Below are positions 1-15,000 of a stretch of DNA of 64,000 nucleotides, one piece after another. Numbering within the stretch: the first letter of the stretch is position 1; each line of letters opens with the position of its first letter. The translations under genes and the position numbers were made by a program. The stretch is from positions 2,040,501 to 2,104,500 of the forward strand of contig NC_041786.1 in the NCBI RefSeq assembly GCF_900090045.1. Direction: 5' to 3'. A model generated the notes under the pieces. That model worked only from the letters and a program-made list of their open reading frames with translations, was not told where the DNA came from and did not search any database. This DNA is from Plasmodium malariae. Its lineage: Eukaryota; Apicomplexa; Aconoidasida; Haemosporida; Plasmodiidae.

Positions 1-3000
1 TTGTAGAAATGATATCATGTTTGTTTTAACATTCACACACCAACAATTTTTGCTCATTTATAAGGAGGAAAAGCCTTGTGTGGCAATAAATATAAATAAG
101 CACAGTAATTTGTTTTAAATTATTTATTATTTTTTTTTTTTATACTAATTTCTTATTTGCTGTTACCTGAACTATCAATAATTATGTGCTCATATGATAA
201 CACTCTACGCTGATCATTAATAATATTAAGAATAAATTTTGTTTTCAAGTTGAACTTTATTTTTTTTTTTTATAGTTTGCACCATTTTTAACGACTTCGA
301 AGTTAGCCATGATATGTCAAATGTGCTGCTGATTGATATGCGTAATCAAATTTGGATCTTTGATATAAATGTGTAAGTGTATAATTGGAAAAAAAAATTA
401 GTAGAATAAAACATTTTAAAGTTAAGTATATGTCTTGTAATGGTAACAAAATTTAAACGCACAGCAAAATGTACTATAATAAAGGTGTCAACATAGGGTT
501 ACCTCTATTTGTTTGATTTGCCTCTAACAACGTTTCTAAGATTTAACTTATAACTTTTACCTATTATATTTTACGTCTTCTATTTTCTCTTTTATTTATT
601 TTTTTTTCATTTTAGATACTGCAACTTAAATTTGGAAGGGACAAGGAATACAAAATTTTTAGGGAAAAAGAAAAAAATAAAAAATGTTGAAATGCACTCA
701 ATGCATTGTAAAGAGGAACCATTTAGGTACTTGGAAATTGGTGAAACAGAGAATTGTCTAAATGAGATTTATGGAATACAGAATAACTATCTTCATAAAA
801 GGAAAAATGAATACAGAGTTAAGTTTAATGGGGAGTCCTATTTTCCTGATTTTTTTAATTTAAGACAGAAAAAAGTGTACATAAATAGAAACTTAAGAAA
901 AGATATAGATAACAACATAAGTTTAATGAATTATAAAAAATTAGAAATTTCTAAATATGCATATATAATTGATGAAATTAATCAAAGTAATGAAATAATT
1001 GAAAGTAATGAAGTTAATGAAGTTAACGAAATTAAAGATATATATAAAGATAGGAAAACAATGTATCAGACGCTTAAGGAGGATAAATCATTAAATGAAA
1101 GGGGAAAGAATTATAGAGGGAATTCTGATATGATATATATTTACGAAGAAATTGAAACGTCTAATTGTTGTATTAACTTTTCCAAGCATTATAATGATTT
1201 TCGTTATACCAGTCAACACCAGGATGATAATACCAATAGTAGTAATGTATTTGAATATGCAGATTATGGAAAGAACAAAGAAAATATAAGAGAAGGATTA
1301 CACCGTAACAATTCTGATTTTTACATTGATATAAAGCATAATTCTTTTCAAAATGAGGATATTTATAGAAAGGTGTTAAAAGAAAAGAGAGGTAAAGAAA
1401 TAAAAATGAAATATGTGTACACATGTAAGCAATGTAAAATCTGTACTAGGACTCATGTTGATGATTACTATAGTTGTAATGTAAAGGAAAATACTAAGAA
1501 TTACGTCTCTAGTGAGGAAAATAACAAGTCAGATAACTACAATGAAATGGATTTAAATTTGGAAGAGTCTATTAATTACCTTAATAAAGTGTTACCTAGA
1601 TACATACAACACATTCACGTGTACAACTATTCTAATGACGTAAAAAATTTATTCTTAATTAAATGTTTCCAAATGCGTTTTTTAGAACATCGAAATAATG
1701 TTAAGAAGAAAAACATGCACCATAAAAGTTTTCTATACAATAGAAGAGTGTATAATACCAAAACATACGTGTGTGGGAATTACATTTTCGTTGAATTTTT
1801 TTTATTAAAAAAGCATACCAATATGTATAAAAGTTACCTAGTTGTTTTGAAGAAAATAAAAAAAATAGAATTTTTATTTATTTTGAAGAATTACAATTAT
1901 TTTTACGTAAATAACAAATCACATGCTATCTTTAATATTGAAAATGTATTATGTAGACTAATATTTAAAAATTACATGAACGCGCTAATTAGTATCAGTT
2001 CATACAATAAGGTAAGTAAAGCGGAAAATATTCTGAAACTAAACAGCTTTAAAAGAAGTTATTACTATTTTATAATGATGTACAATGGACTTTTAAATAA
2101 GGACATAATTTTAATTAAAAACAGTTTAAAGATATTAAAATTTAAGGAGACCTTATTGTTATGTAGATTACTGTTTCATTATATTTGGAATAATTTCAAT
2201 TTAAAATTAATTTTTTTTTATTTTATTGATTACTTTTCATTTATTAATCATGTTTGGAAAGGAAAAAAATATAAAAGGAAATTACAACATTTTATTAGAG
2301 AAATAAAGTATAAAAAGGAATTTATACAGATATATATGTCCATAGCACTTAAAAATATTTTCGATATAGTAGACGTAATTGGCAGAAAGATTCTCTGTTT
2401 TGGAAGTTCTAACGAATTTAAAAATTATGGGATGCAGAATTTTTTCGTTACCAACCAGAGGAGTGTGGAGCGACAGGAGCTTCATAATTTAGAAAATAAT
2501 AATAATATTGATGGTATTAATAGCAATATTAATAGTATTAATAATAATAGAAGAAAAAAAGAACTGTTTGCAAAAAATGATATGACTTGTTTGAAAGCTC
2601 GAGAAAGTCATAGACATCCTTTAACAAATGGTGCTAATAATATAAAAAAAAAAAGAGAAGAACTTACTGTTGCACCTGAGTACTGTAGATTAGAACAGGG
2701 TAAATTGGATGATACCAATTTGACGTACCACTGTATATATGGAAAAAAGCAGAAGGAATGGAAAAGGGAAGGTATAAAGGAAGATAATGTGGAAATGAAA
2801 GACAAGGAGAAAAGAGAAGATGAAATAACTTTTATTAAAAATAAAAAGAATAATTCTAGTGCTTCCTTTAGAAATTGTAACAACAGTATGAGTAATTTAA
2901 AAAGTGACAAGGTACAAATAAACAAAAACTTAAGTATAAAAAGACAGTCCGATGTATACATGATCGATGTGAAGACAAAAGATAGAATATATAGCAGCAG

Positions 3001-6000
3001 TAAAGGAAATAATTGCAATATAAGAAATAACAAGTATAGTAACATATTTGAGGTGTATCATTTTGAAAAAATTTGCTTTCGATATAATTATAATTTATTT
3101 TTGAATAAAAAATACAGTATGGAAATATGTTCAATAGCGTTAAAGTTTATTATTTTATTTATAGATCACTTTGCAAAAAAACAAGAAATGAAAAGAAGAA
3201 TAATCAAAAGGAAGAACAGTAAAATATTCTTAGAAATGAACAAATATATATATTTTATTAAAATTCTAATGAATGTACTATCCAACAATTATTCAACAAA
3301 TATCGAGAAGCAGAGAAAAAGGAATGTAAGTAGAATGAGTCATGAGGGGGACGGAAATTTTTTTCTTGTTTCAAATAATGCATTACACGTTTTGAACTTT
3401 TTTAATAACACTTATTTTAATGTGTATAAAATGTTTGGAGCTATATCTGATATATTATATGTAAAAAAATCTCAGAACGATAAATTAAATAAGCTACTTT
3501 TTAAAGCAGATAGCCATTTTGGAACGACTATTAATACGAAAGAAAAATGTGGTGAGGATAAAAGAACAATGCAGGATAAATATGAGCCTTTTTTAAAAGA
3601 TGTGTTAGGTGATAGTACAAATAGGAACTACTGTCAGGGGAATTATTTATGTACTACAGAAACACATGCCGTATGTGAGTACGTAAACAGTTCAGAATTA
3701 AAAGATAAACGAAAAAGTAGTACATCAAAAAAAGCGAATATATCAAATGTAATTAATTTGATGGAAAATAAAAAGAGGAATTATAATGCAAATGAGGGTG
3801 TTGGTTCCACTAAGGAGAGTATCAATATATGTAGAAATGAAAATAATAGAAGTAATAAGAGCATGAAGTATATAAGTAACGCTAGATGTATCCCCTTGAA
3901 TTGTAAATATTACAATGATAGAAATTTCAGGGATTTCCTTTTTTATTTATGTTACTCTTTTATAGCAACTACAAGAAAGAAAAAGAGAGTTTCCTATTTT
4001 CATATAAAGGATGCTTTACATGAGGAAGTAACTAATTGCAACCGTTTAATTAATGATGAACATAGTTTTAGTACTATTGTTTATAATATGTTTAATAGTA
4101 AAGATCTGAGTACTATTATTTATTATATATATTCAAAAAAATATGAATTTTTTTTTAATTTTATGTTTTTGTATTTCAATTATTATGTGCTTTACAATTA
4201 CTTTATAAAGGGAAGAAATAAATTCATTAAGAAAATTGATTATTGTTCTATTCAGAAAACTAGCATTACTAATGATGTTTATCGAAAGAGTGATAGGGTA
4301 TACATAAGTAAGACAAATGATGAAGAGAAAGAAATAAAAAAAAAAAAAAAACGAAGAAAGTTGGACTATACCTTATTTTTTAACAAAATACTGAATGAAA
4401 TTATAAATGATGGTACAATTATTAATAAAGGCGAAATGTATAATTATAGAACCTTCTTTAATTATTTGTTCTTAGATAGTGAAAATAGTAAATTAGTTGA
4501 GCAGAAGAAGAATGAAAATAGGATAAAACGAAATATCATGATAGGTGCAACGTGTAATGATAAAAATAGCAGCACCAATCTTATTAGAAGTGGTAAATGC
4601 TTTTTTAATAAAGAAATAAATAATGTAGAAGATTTCATTGTAACGAGGAACGATAATTGTACTAGCACTGCCGGAGGTAGTTTCTTTATGCGTACGCATT
4701 CAGATTCACAGAGTAGATCTACTAACATTAACGGTGTATATAACCCTGTCAGTGGTAAACTGCATAATTTGAATAACCGCAACTGTGCAGTGGGTACTCA
4801 TAACAATAAAGTAAAACTAAGATATCTAATTTTTCAGATATATCAAATGTATGATAACTTAAATAATAGTGTTACAAAGTTAAAAAAGAATATAGATGTA
4901 AATAATTTAAGTACAATTTTTAGTTTTCATTATGATATGAAAAATATTTTGAAAGACTACTTATTCCGTATAATTGTATTAATGTATAAATTAATACTTA
5001 AGGATAAAAATAAAAGTAATAAATATTTTAAAGAGTACATAATGAATCATTTAATTAATAATGTGAAGATTCCTTTTAGATTTATACATTTGAACCCGCA
5101 CAAAATTTTAATAAATTATTATGGTACTATTATATATAGACTTATGTGTAACAATATAAGTCATTACTTGAATGTATGTATATATATACTAAAGATATTA
5201 TGCATAGACGTTCTGAAGTTTTTTAAAATGATAGCTTTTTATACACTAAAAAAATATATTAGAAATAATCTGTTGTTATTTTTGTTTAAGAATAGTTGTA
5301 CACTAAGTGTAAAAGATAAAAAGGCAATTAAATTTATTTCCATATTAGAAATATTTTATAGAAATAGTTCTTATATCTCTGAACATAATTGTTCATATAC
5401 AAATTACATTTTTAATAGAAATATTTTTAAGTTATACCAGAGCACATTTTTTTTAGCTGCATTAAAAAAAAAGTTATACTCCACTGGTTATAACTATATG
5501 TATGATAATATATATAAAGAGAAAAATGTGTTAACTATTTTTAAATATTTAAATATTTACAATGAATGCTGTTCTTATAACAGCTGTGCATTTCTTAATT
5601 ATTTTAACATGGCTTCCTATCTATGTACCCCTTTTATCATTCGGAATTTTTACTGCCTTTATAAATTTCGAAGTGCAAAAGATAATAAGAGAGAAAAGAG
5701 AAAAGAATATAAACTGTATGAAGCCACTTTAGTTCTAAAAAGAGCACTTTTGCAGAAAGGCATGAATCATAAGAGGAAGAAGAAAGAGGGGAAAATACTT
5801 ATAATTAACAGGTGTTACTGCTTTAGAAGAAAACATAAAGTGAGTGCAAAGTATAGTCATAATAATAAGAGGATGAAGAAGTTGAAGAAAATGTGGAAGA
5901 AGACTAAAGAAGGTAACAATGAATTCCTTTTTATCAGTAACGAATTACCAAACCACAAATACAATGGAGATGTTGCTATTCTTAAGGAAAATAAAGTATA

Positions 6001-9000
6001 CTTGAGCTCAAATGAAAAGGTAAACATTTATATACCACATATAACACATAAGTACTTTGAACATTTAGAAAAAATATCTCATTATAGTGAAGGAAAGGAG
6101 GAAACAAATTATTATATATCTAACCTCGGCATTAACGGTAATAATATACTATTAGAAGATTATTTAACAGAAATAAAGGGAAAACAAAAACTGGAAAAAC
6201 TAAAAAAAGAGTCAGTGGAGAAAAATAAAAGAATGGTAAATAATGTAGCAGAAATTAAGTATCCTATGAACTCATATGACTCTCACAATGGTAGTATAAT
6301 TTACTGTAAAAAGAATGCTAATAAATTTGCTAATTGCTATTTTACAAACAAAAGGAATAACACTAATATAATTACATTTAACATGGCAAAAAATTGGATT
6401 AAATTAAAAGGAGAAGAAGTCGATGATTTAATGTTTATCAGTTACAAGGATCTTAAGAATAATATTATTAGTGAAAAATATAAAAATGACATAAAAAAAA
6501 ATTTATACAATATAAATAAGAAAAAAAAAAAGACATGCTACTATTACGATTTTAATAATTATGATAATGAATGCTATTGCTATACCTGCAATTCAAGAGA
6601 AAAGAAAAAAAGAGAAAGAAGTAAAAAAGGTACAAAAGAAGAAAACAAATCACAAGTTGATTATAACTATAGTAACGTTGATGGAACTGATGATTTTATT
6701 ATGCGTAATAATCAGATTATTGAAAATGTTTCAGAAATTTTGTATAAAGACAAAGTTTTTCCAAATGACCGGAATGCACAAACTTCATATATAAATAATA
6801 CAATTATATTTGAAAAAGAAAAAGATAAAAACAGAAGGAAAGAGAAATCCTATATATGCAAAATGAATGTTCTACATCAAAATGAAGCAGACAAAAACAA
6901 CAATTGTTTTGTTAACAGGAAAAAAAAACAAATCAAAGCATGTGTAGCTCTACCATTATTCAAAAAAAGAAAAAATTCAAATGAATGTAACAAATATAAT
7001 TATCGCATAATACCTTTTAATGTTTCCAACAATGGTGCATATTTATGTTGTTCCTTAGTTATGTTAAAAACGATAAATAAAAGCATTATGATTAGAATTG
7101 TTTTAGAAAATAGGGGATTAAACTTCTTGCATTTTTTAATGAAATATTTTACTAAAAAGATAGAGAATGATTCTGCATCAGCCAAAATAGACATACATGG
7201 GCGGAAATCGGAGCAAGTTGCAAAAAACCGGATACAGAAGGAAGAGGCAGACATAGAGGTAGACATAGACGTACATGTAAACGAGAATGAAAACGCAAAC
7301 GCAAGTGGAGCAGAAAAAAAGAAAAAAAGGGAATACAATCGTTTCCCCAAAAGCTTGAAGTTAGGAAGGAATTCTTTACATGCCTCCATTCCGAATAATA
7401 AAAAATATAATGGTCACTCCTTACGTAAAACATGTCATGAAGACAGAGTGAAAAGTGATAAAAGGCATACCACGGATAGGCGACTAAGTACAAGTGTTAA
7501 CACAATTTACAAACATATACTTTTAAAAAGTTGCAGTAACGGAAAAAAAAAAATAGAGGTAAAAAATCTGTTTTATGAATTAATAAAACTTATTAACATA
7601 AAATCGTACAACTACAAAATTTTCGTATATATATTAGAATACTATATAGATAACATTAACCTATCAGCTGTATTTACCCTTCTATTTACGCTAAAATATT
7701 TCAGCGGTAATTTTTTCAGGACACTTCATAAATCAACATCGTTTAATTTTTATGAAAATTTTAAAATTATCAGAAGAGACAAAAAGATGAGTAGAGCACC
7801 CGATCATTATGACAACACATTTAATGATAAATTGGCAAATAGTCCATTACTTTATGAACATGAAAAAAAAACTATAACGATGGGGAATAAAAATAAAAAA
7901 AGAAATTTTTTGTTTTTAAATGCGTATGAAAGAAATTTCTTAAAAATTATAGTCTACATTCAAAACCATTTAATACATGAACCAGTATACTTTATGTATG
8001 ACTACATTGAGTCTGTTCTAGAGTCTTATGGTATATTTTTGTTTAAATTTGATTTTTTATATAAAATAAAATTTTTAAATAATTCAAAATGTAAGGAAAA
8101 ATGGTTAACAGGAACAGGCAGGAGGAAATGTTTACAAAGGAATGTGTTGAACATATTAGATGTCGTTGCATGGAAAAAGTATTTAAAAAGGGGGAAAAAG
8201 TTGAATAAACGTAATTTGGAAATATTTTCTTCAAGAAATTTGAGAAGTGGTCGGAAGAACAATAAATATATTTATTATAATATTATGGTAAAGCTAAGTA
8301 GAAATTTCCTATGTTTTAATTATTTATCCTATCAAGACTTTAATAACCGATTTGGTGTCAATATCTCCTTCGGGAATAATGATAATCTTTTGGAATATAA
8401 TAAAAAATACATAGCATGTAATGAAGTAAACAATCTGCACAAGTATATTTTGAACTATTATTTAGTTAATCAGAGCTTAACAGGTATGTATTTTTTCATA
8501 TTGTACAATAGGAACTTGTTTCGTTCTTTTATAAATTGTAATTATTTAGTTAAAAGGATTTACAATAATAAAGAAAAGAATATTAGCTTTTTTAAAAGAT
8601 CCTTGAATACATGCGTGTCATACACGTATTGTTATATTTACTCGCAATTACGTAATAATATCGTCGCTTTGTCTTTATACAACTCTGCAATTATAGTCAC
8701 TTATGAATTGAATAAACATATTAAAATGGAGAAATGTAAGAAAATACATTTAAGTCAAAATAATGCGTACTTAGAGGAAAATGATGATACATGTAAAATG
8801 CAGTTTATTCAAAGAAGGGCCACATTTATAAGTGAGAACACATGCTCATATGCGTATTATAATAATGTAGATATTACAATGTCAGAAAAGGAATTTACAA
8901 AGCCAATTTGTATTCATAAATATGCTTCTAACCAGGAGAGCGAAATTTTAAATGAAGGCTTAAATAATGGAGAAATAAATAAAGAGAATAATGAATTTGT

Positions 9001-12000
9001 ATATATATATGACATACATCGTGAGCCTTATTTATTATTAAGGAAAGATAAAGACAATATAAGCTATATACCTCTATACATCCTAAGTTTTCTGAACGTA
9101 AAATTATTTCTTTGCATATTTATGTTTAGCAATATTGACATATTTGACTTGAGAAAAAACAAACCGAATAGCCCTTTATATATAAGCATATACTACTTTA
9201 AAAAATTAACGAAATGTTTCATTCCTTCCATATATGAAGCCTACTTTTCAAACAAGAAATATCTGAAGAGGAGTATAAGAATCAAATTAGAGAGTGAAAA
9301 GGCGACAAATAAAGAGCTCTTTAAGTTAGCTATACAAAATTTAAAAAAGTATAAAGAGAATTACCTAAAAGTGCAAAGACAAAAAAACAGTAATTCCTAC
9401 AATAGCACTGGTAATTCTTCTATGAGTAACAGTTGTAGAGTCCCTAAAAGTTATAGTTACAACTTTTGTTTTGAGAATATACCTATAATAAAAGAAATAA
9501 ACAAAAATAATTTCATTTATAGAGGCAAAGATAAGTTTAAACTAGTACAAAATATTCTTAAGGTTAACAAGCCTGGTAATGACTATCATAATGTGAAGAA
9601 ACGTGTACATATGTCTAGAAAGGAGGTTGATTATAGTTATGATTTTTTCTCATATAATAGGGTTATTTCACTAAAAACGTTGTTAGAAAAAACTGTTGAT
9701 GTTTGTTTCTTTAAAAGGTATTTTTCTCCTTTTTCAATTTTTAAAAATATATTTTTAAAAAAAAAAAAAAAAAGTAACAAATTGTTCAGTGTTGATAGTA
9801 CTAATTTGAAATATGCAATAGATGATATGAATTCTGACACAAATAAACTAAACAAAAAGGAAGTGAAACAAAATTTGTTTTTCCTCTTTTGTAATAATAT
9901 AATGAAGGATGATAACAGGATGGGGAAAATATGGAATTATAAGGAATTCTTTTCTCACGTAAGAAGGAACAAGAAAGAGGATAATTATATCACATATATA
10001 TCAAAAAATAACAATACTGAATTAGAAAATATTAAAATAGAAAATGAAAACGATAAAAATTGTATCAGTTCTAAAGTCGACATTTACAAAAGGGGAACCA
10101 TAGAAGACGACCACCATGGGGTACAAAATAACAGACGCATTTTAAAAAAAGATCATTTTTATTTTTTAAAATATTTTAACATAAAGTATTTTTTAACTTG
10201 TTGTCAGCCTTTAATAGCTTATCATATATTAATTATAAATCACGCATTTTATAGACATAATAAACCAGACAATTTATTAGCATACTTATCTATTAACAGT
10301 GGTGATATAACATCATTAAATGATTATATTATTAATAATCATATTAATTTACCTTTGAATTTAGAAGAAGAACTAAAAAAAGTAATAAATGACATGTGTC
10401 TACAATTATGTATTTTTTATTTTAATAATAATGATGTGTTGTGTTCACTTTTGTGCTTCTTAGACTTATGTAATGTGAATGTAGAAAAATTAAAAATGTA
10501 TGTGCTTAGCATGAAAAGCATATATTATTATTTTAAAAAAAATTACAAAAAAAAATTTTTTTTTGATAAAATGATAAAAAAATGCTTTGACTTTTTTGAA
10601 ATCAAAAATATTTCCATTGAAGATTTTTACAAAAGAAAAAAAAAAGTATTTTATGAAACTTTTACTCTGGTAGATATAAACTATTACGATTTATTTAAGA
10701 GGAGCTTTGTTGAGTTAATTATTATTAAATTATTTCTTCAATTATCAGAAGGAAATGAAAAATCAGACAATATACCTAACAATGGAAAGGATAATTTTGC
10801 AGCTAACCCATTTGGTAGTAGTAGTAATAGAAGTAGTAGAAGCTGTTGTATTAATGCAGAAAATGTCCAAATTAATTTCAAGCGTCATAATGAAGATATG
10901 AGCACATTAGATACCATCAATGATAAGGAAAAAGCTAAAAGCATGGAAAATACTACCAATTATAAATATGATAACAAGTGTAATGATAATGTGTCAACAA
11001 TATATGGGGGCGTGGAAAAAATGTTACATGGTGAAGCAAACAAAACCTGTAAGGAAGATTATGGAAAAAATATAAATCTGGACAGAATTCATAATGAGGA
11101 AGAAAATTTTAGTAATGAAGCATACAAGGATGTATACGATTTGGAAATAAGTAAACATGGTAATGAGATAAACACTGAAGACGGTTATATTATTAAAGAG
11201 AAGACAGGGAAATTTTTTATTTTATTTCTCCTTGAAAAATCAATACATTATAGATTAAAAGAAAAGAAGAGAAGAAGAAAGAAAAAATATTTTAATGGTT
11301 TTTTTTTGAATATCATCTCTCTCTATTGCAAAATTAATAGAGTGCATCAATCGTTGACATTACTGCATATCTTAAGTAAAAAAAATGATATATTTATTTT
11401 TTTCTACGAATGTATTGATAAAAAAATTGATCTAAGAACGTGTAAGGATATTATTAATTTGTACACAAAAAATAAATACACCAAAAAACATATACTTACA
11501 TTTTTAAATCATATTAAGATAAATGCCCATGAGATAATGAAAATTCAAATGAGAATTAAAAATAAAAATGAAGATCACATGAACAGTTGTAGTGGTAGAA
11601 ATGATAGTTGTTACACTGATGTACATGGGAACTGTTCAACCACAATATTACTAAAAAAAATGAAAAACATTTTTACCAGGAATACGTCCTTTTGTAATAA
11701 CGAGAATTCTATTAACCATTCTAGCAATACTGTCATAGAGTTACTCTATTATATCATATACAATAATTTTGATTATAAAATTCTTCAGAGTGTTATAGAA
11801 GTTGTACTCAAGAATAATGTATACTATACCAAATTTTATATATATCTAACTGCTTATGTTCAATTTGTATTTCGAAAAAATTATCCCTACTTATTTGTAA
11901 AAGGATGTAAAAATATTGTAGAAAAATTATATAATCTCAAATATAATGTGATTACAAGGTTAAAAAAATATGAACACATTTTCCATCGATCTTTTAACTC

Positions 12001-15000
12001 CTCTGAGGATTTAAAATTTTTTTTGATATTTTTTAAAAAGAAAGAAGAAGAATATAACAGTATAATTACTTTACTAAAAAATATGTGGTTTTTCTTACAA
12101 ATTGATGAATACCTATTATTTTTAAAGAATTTTCAAATTATAGATATAAATAAATTAAAATTTTACAATATCGTACAAAACCTAAAAGAATATAAAGAAA
12201 CCAGTTTAGAATTATTTTTTGATAAAATTAAAAAAGAAGAAATAACATATCTTTTAATTTTTTTTCTTATTTCAAATGATATATTTAATTTATTAGACAG
12301 ATTCTTCTACATTTTTTACTTTGATGAACCGATCATTTGCTTAACTAATTTTGTAAAATGTATAAAAAAATATCAATTTTCAAAAGCAGAATACTATCTT
12401 AGGCGCCATTATAATAAATATATTAGAAAGAATAGAAATATTAACAAGCATAATTTATATTATATATTTTTTACTCATCTCATAAATTATTTGTTCATGA
12501 ACCATTCCCATGTACGGTAATACCTACAAACAAATGTAATAGCACGCATATACATACTTATGTATATATATGTATAAATATAATTCAAACGAATACCACT
12601 TCAAAGTTGTGAAGTTATTTATCAATATGTGTCTGTGTGTGTATATGCACATGTAGCGTACAAAGAATGTCATGAGTACGTATATATATATATATATATA
12701 TATGTTTATATATATGCATGTATACTTATATATATATATACAAACATAATGCCATCGGTAAACTTACCATTGCACAACCATTCTTAGGTATATCATACTG
12801 AAGATGCTGGTACGAACACATCATGACTGCAAGTACAACTTTGATTTTTACATACACAAGGCAGTAACAAATTTTAATCTAAGAAAAGATATTTTCCCTG
12901 GAATATTTGAGGTTTGTGAAGACTTAATAAATAGTAAAAAGTTTGCACATGTAAAAAATATGCTTAACGATATATATGTGTCATTAGACAATTGTTCCAA
13001 GTATGCTTTTGCTTTTGACAAATTGCATATAAAACGAAACAGATTTATTCTGTTGCATTACACATGTTTCAAATACTTCTTGCATATAATAAAAGATAGA
13101 AGATATATAGATGATTACATAATTTTGCTATATAAAATTTCAAGTTCTTTCCATTATTCGAACGTTATTTTTCTCATATTCCTTTTGAATTATTCATATA
13201 CTTTTCAATTTGCGCTATGCATTTACGACCAAACAGCCATATTATTATTATGTATATATTTAATAAACATTTTAAAAAAGGAAATAAATCAAAAATGCAA
13301 AAATATGAAAAGGAGGAGAAGCATGTTTGAATATGTAGACAAAAAAATTAGAGTGGTCATAAATTTACTTAACATGAACAAAGAAGGAAAAAAAGGAGCT
13401 AAAATAAAAAAAGAAAATAATAATAATTCCAAATTGTGCATATTAAACTTCCTACCATTAAATAATGAAGAAAGCGAACAAATATTTTTATTCAAAGAAT
13501 ATCATGAAAATAGAAAAAAATATATGAAATATTATAAAGAGTTGTTTTTAAACTTTGAAGTGTATAATGAGCATATGAACTTACAGAGGTACTTTTATGT
13601 TTACTCTGAAAAATATTTTCTTAATTTTAACAAACATACAAATATTATTAAATATTTATGTATTAATAAATATACGGTACAGAATTTAAAATTGAAAGTA
13701 ATATATTTACTAAACTTATCTACCAAAAAAAAAATACCAATAAATTTTACTAAATTAAATATATCATATATAGAATTCATTTTGAAAAACATTGATCAGT
13801 GTAAAAACAGAAATACGGTAGTACATGTTCATAGCGTCATTAGGAATAAGCAGGTAAAAGATGAGGTGAAAATAAATAAAGAATTAAGAATGATGACTAT
13901 TCATTGTACTTATGAAGATGCGAAAAAAGATATTATAAATACAGGAAGTTTCAATGAGGAACTAACAAAACAAGAGGATATGAAAGATTCTCATGTAGCT
14001 ACAAATACATACGTTAAAAATAGTTTTATTTATAACAGGGAAATTTTGGATGCCAGGTGTTGTTACATTAATAATAGCTGCGCGAATCAAACCTTTAACA
14101 ACAATAAGAGTAAATCTATTCATATAGAAAATTATAATAAAAAAGTACTTGTTGGAGAAGGGGAAAAGAAAAATGACGGAAGTAATAACTTCAATTTTAT
14201 TTTCAGCGTCAAAAGAAACCACAAAAATAAATTAGCTAAAGATAAGGTAAATCTATTGATAAGCATATTTATATGCATAAACAATTTAATCAATAATTTT
14301 GATATAATTATGGCCCAATATATAATAGACAGTTTCGACATCAAAAATATATATAAACAAATAAAAAAGGATGAAAAGAAGAAGTTAAAAAAAGAAAAAA
14401 AGACAGGTTATAAAAATATACTTAATTGTAACTCAGAATGGTTTAGTAAAAATAGCATTATTAAAAAAGAGAAGAAATGTGATAGAACAGAACCAATAGA
14501 TATGTTTAAATCGCGGGGAAGCTCTATTTTTGATGAAATTTATGACGAAAATCTATATAATGAAGATGAAGACAGCATGAATAGTTATGATCCTTTTAGG
14601 AAAATAAGAAACTATTACCTTAATATAAAAAAAAGAAAAAGCGAATTTGATGTAAAGAAAAATATTGAAACAAAATTAAATTTTAGACACGACATGTCCT
14701 ATATGAACATTGATGATATATATAAATATATTTATTTTAACTCAGTTTGTGCTCTTGTTATATTTTACTATTTATGTATTGACAGAGAATCAGCATTGCA
14801 ACTGGTGAATCATTTTCCCTCCAAAATGCTAAAGGATAAAAGTAAGTTAAACAAATTAGGTGGGTTAAACAAATTAAACGAATTAAATAGATTAAATAAA
14901 TTGGAGCAGTTTTTTGAAATGTCTAAAATTCATTGTAGCTGTGATGTGTACAAATTTATTCTGACGACTGAACTGCTATTTATAGTTAGAAAAAAAGCAT

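Noticed and set aside
632..12520. A separate gene starting at TTG 632 and ending at 12520
   Set aside because: The start is not ATG, the frame is entered through an acceptor at 615, and the stop lies just inside a GT donor whose splice continues in frame into the next long exon.
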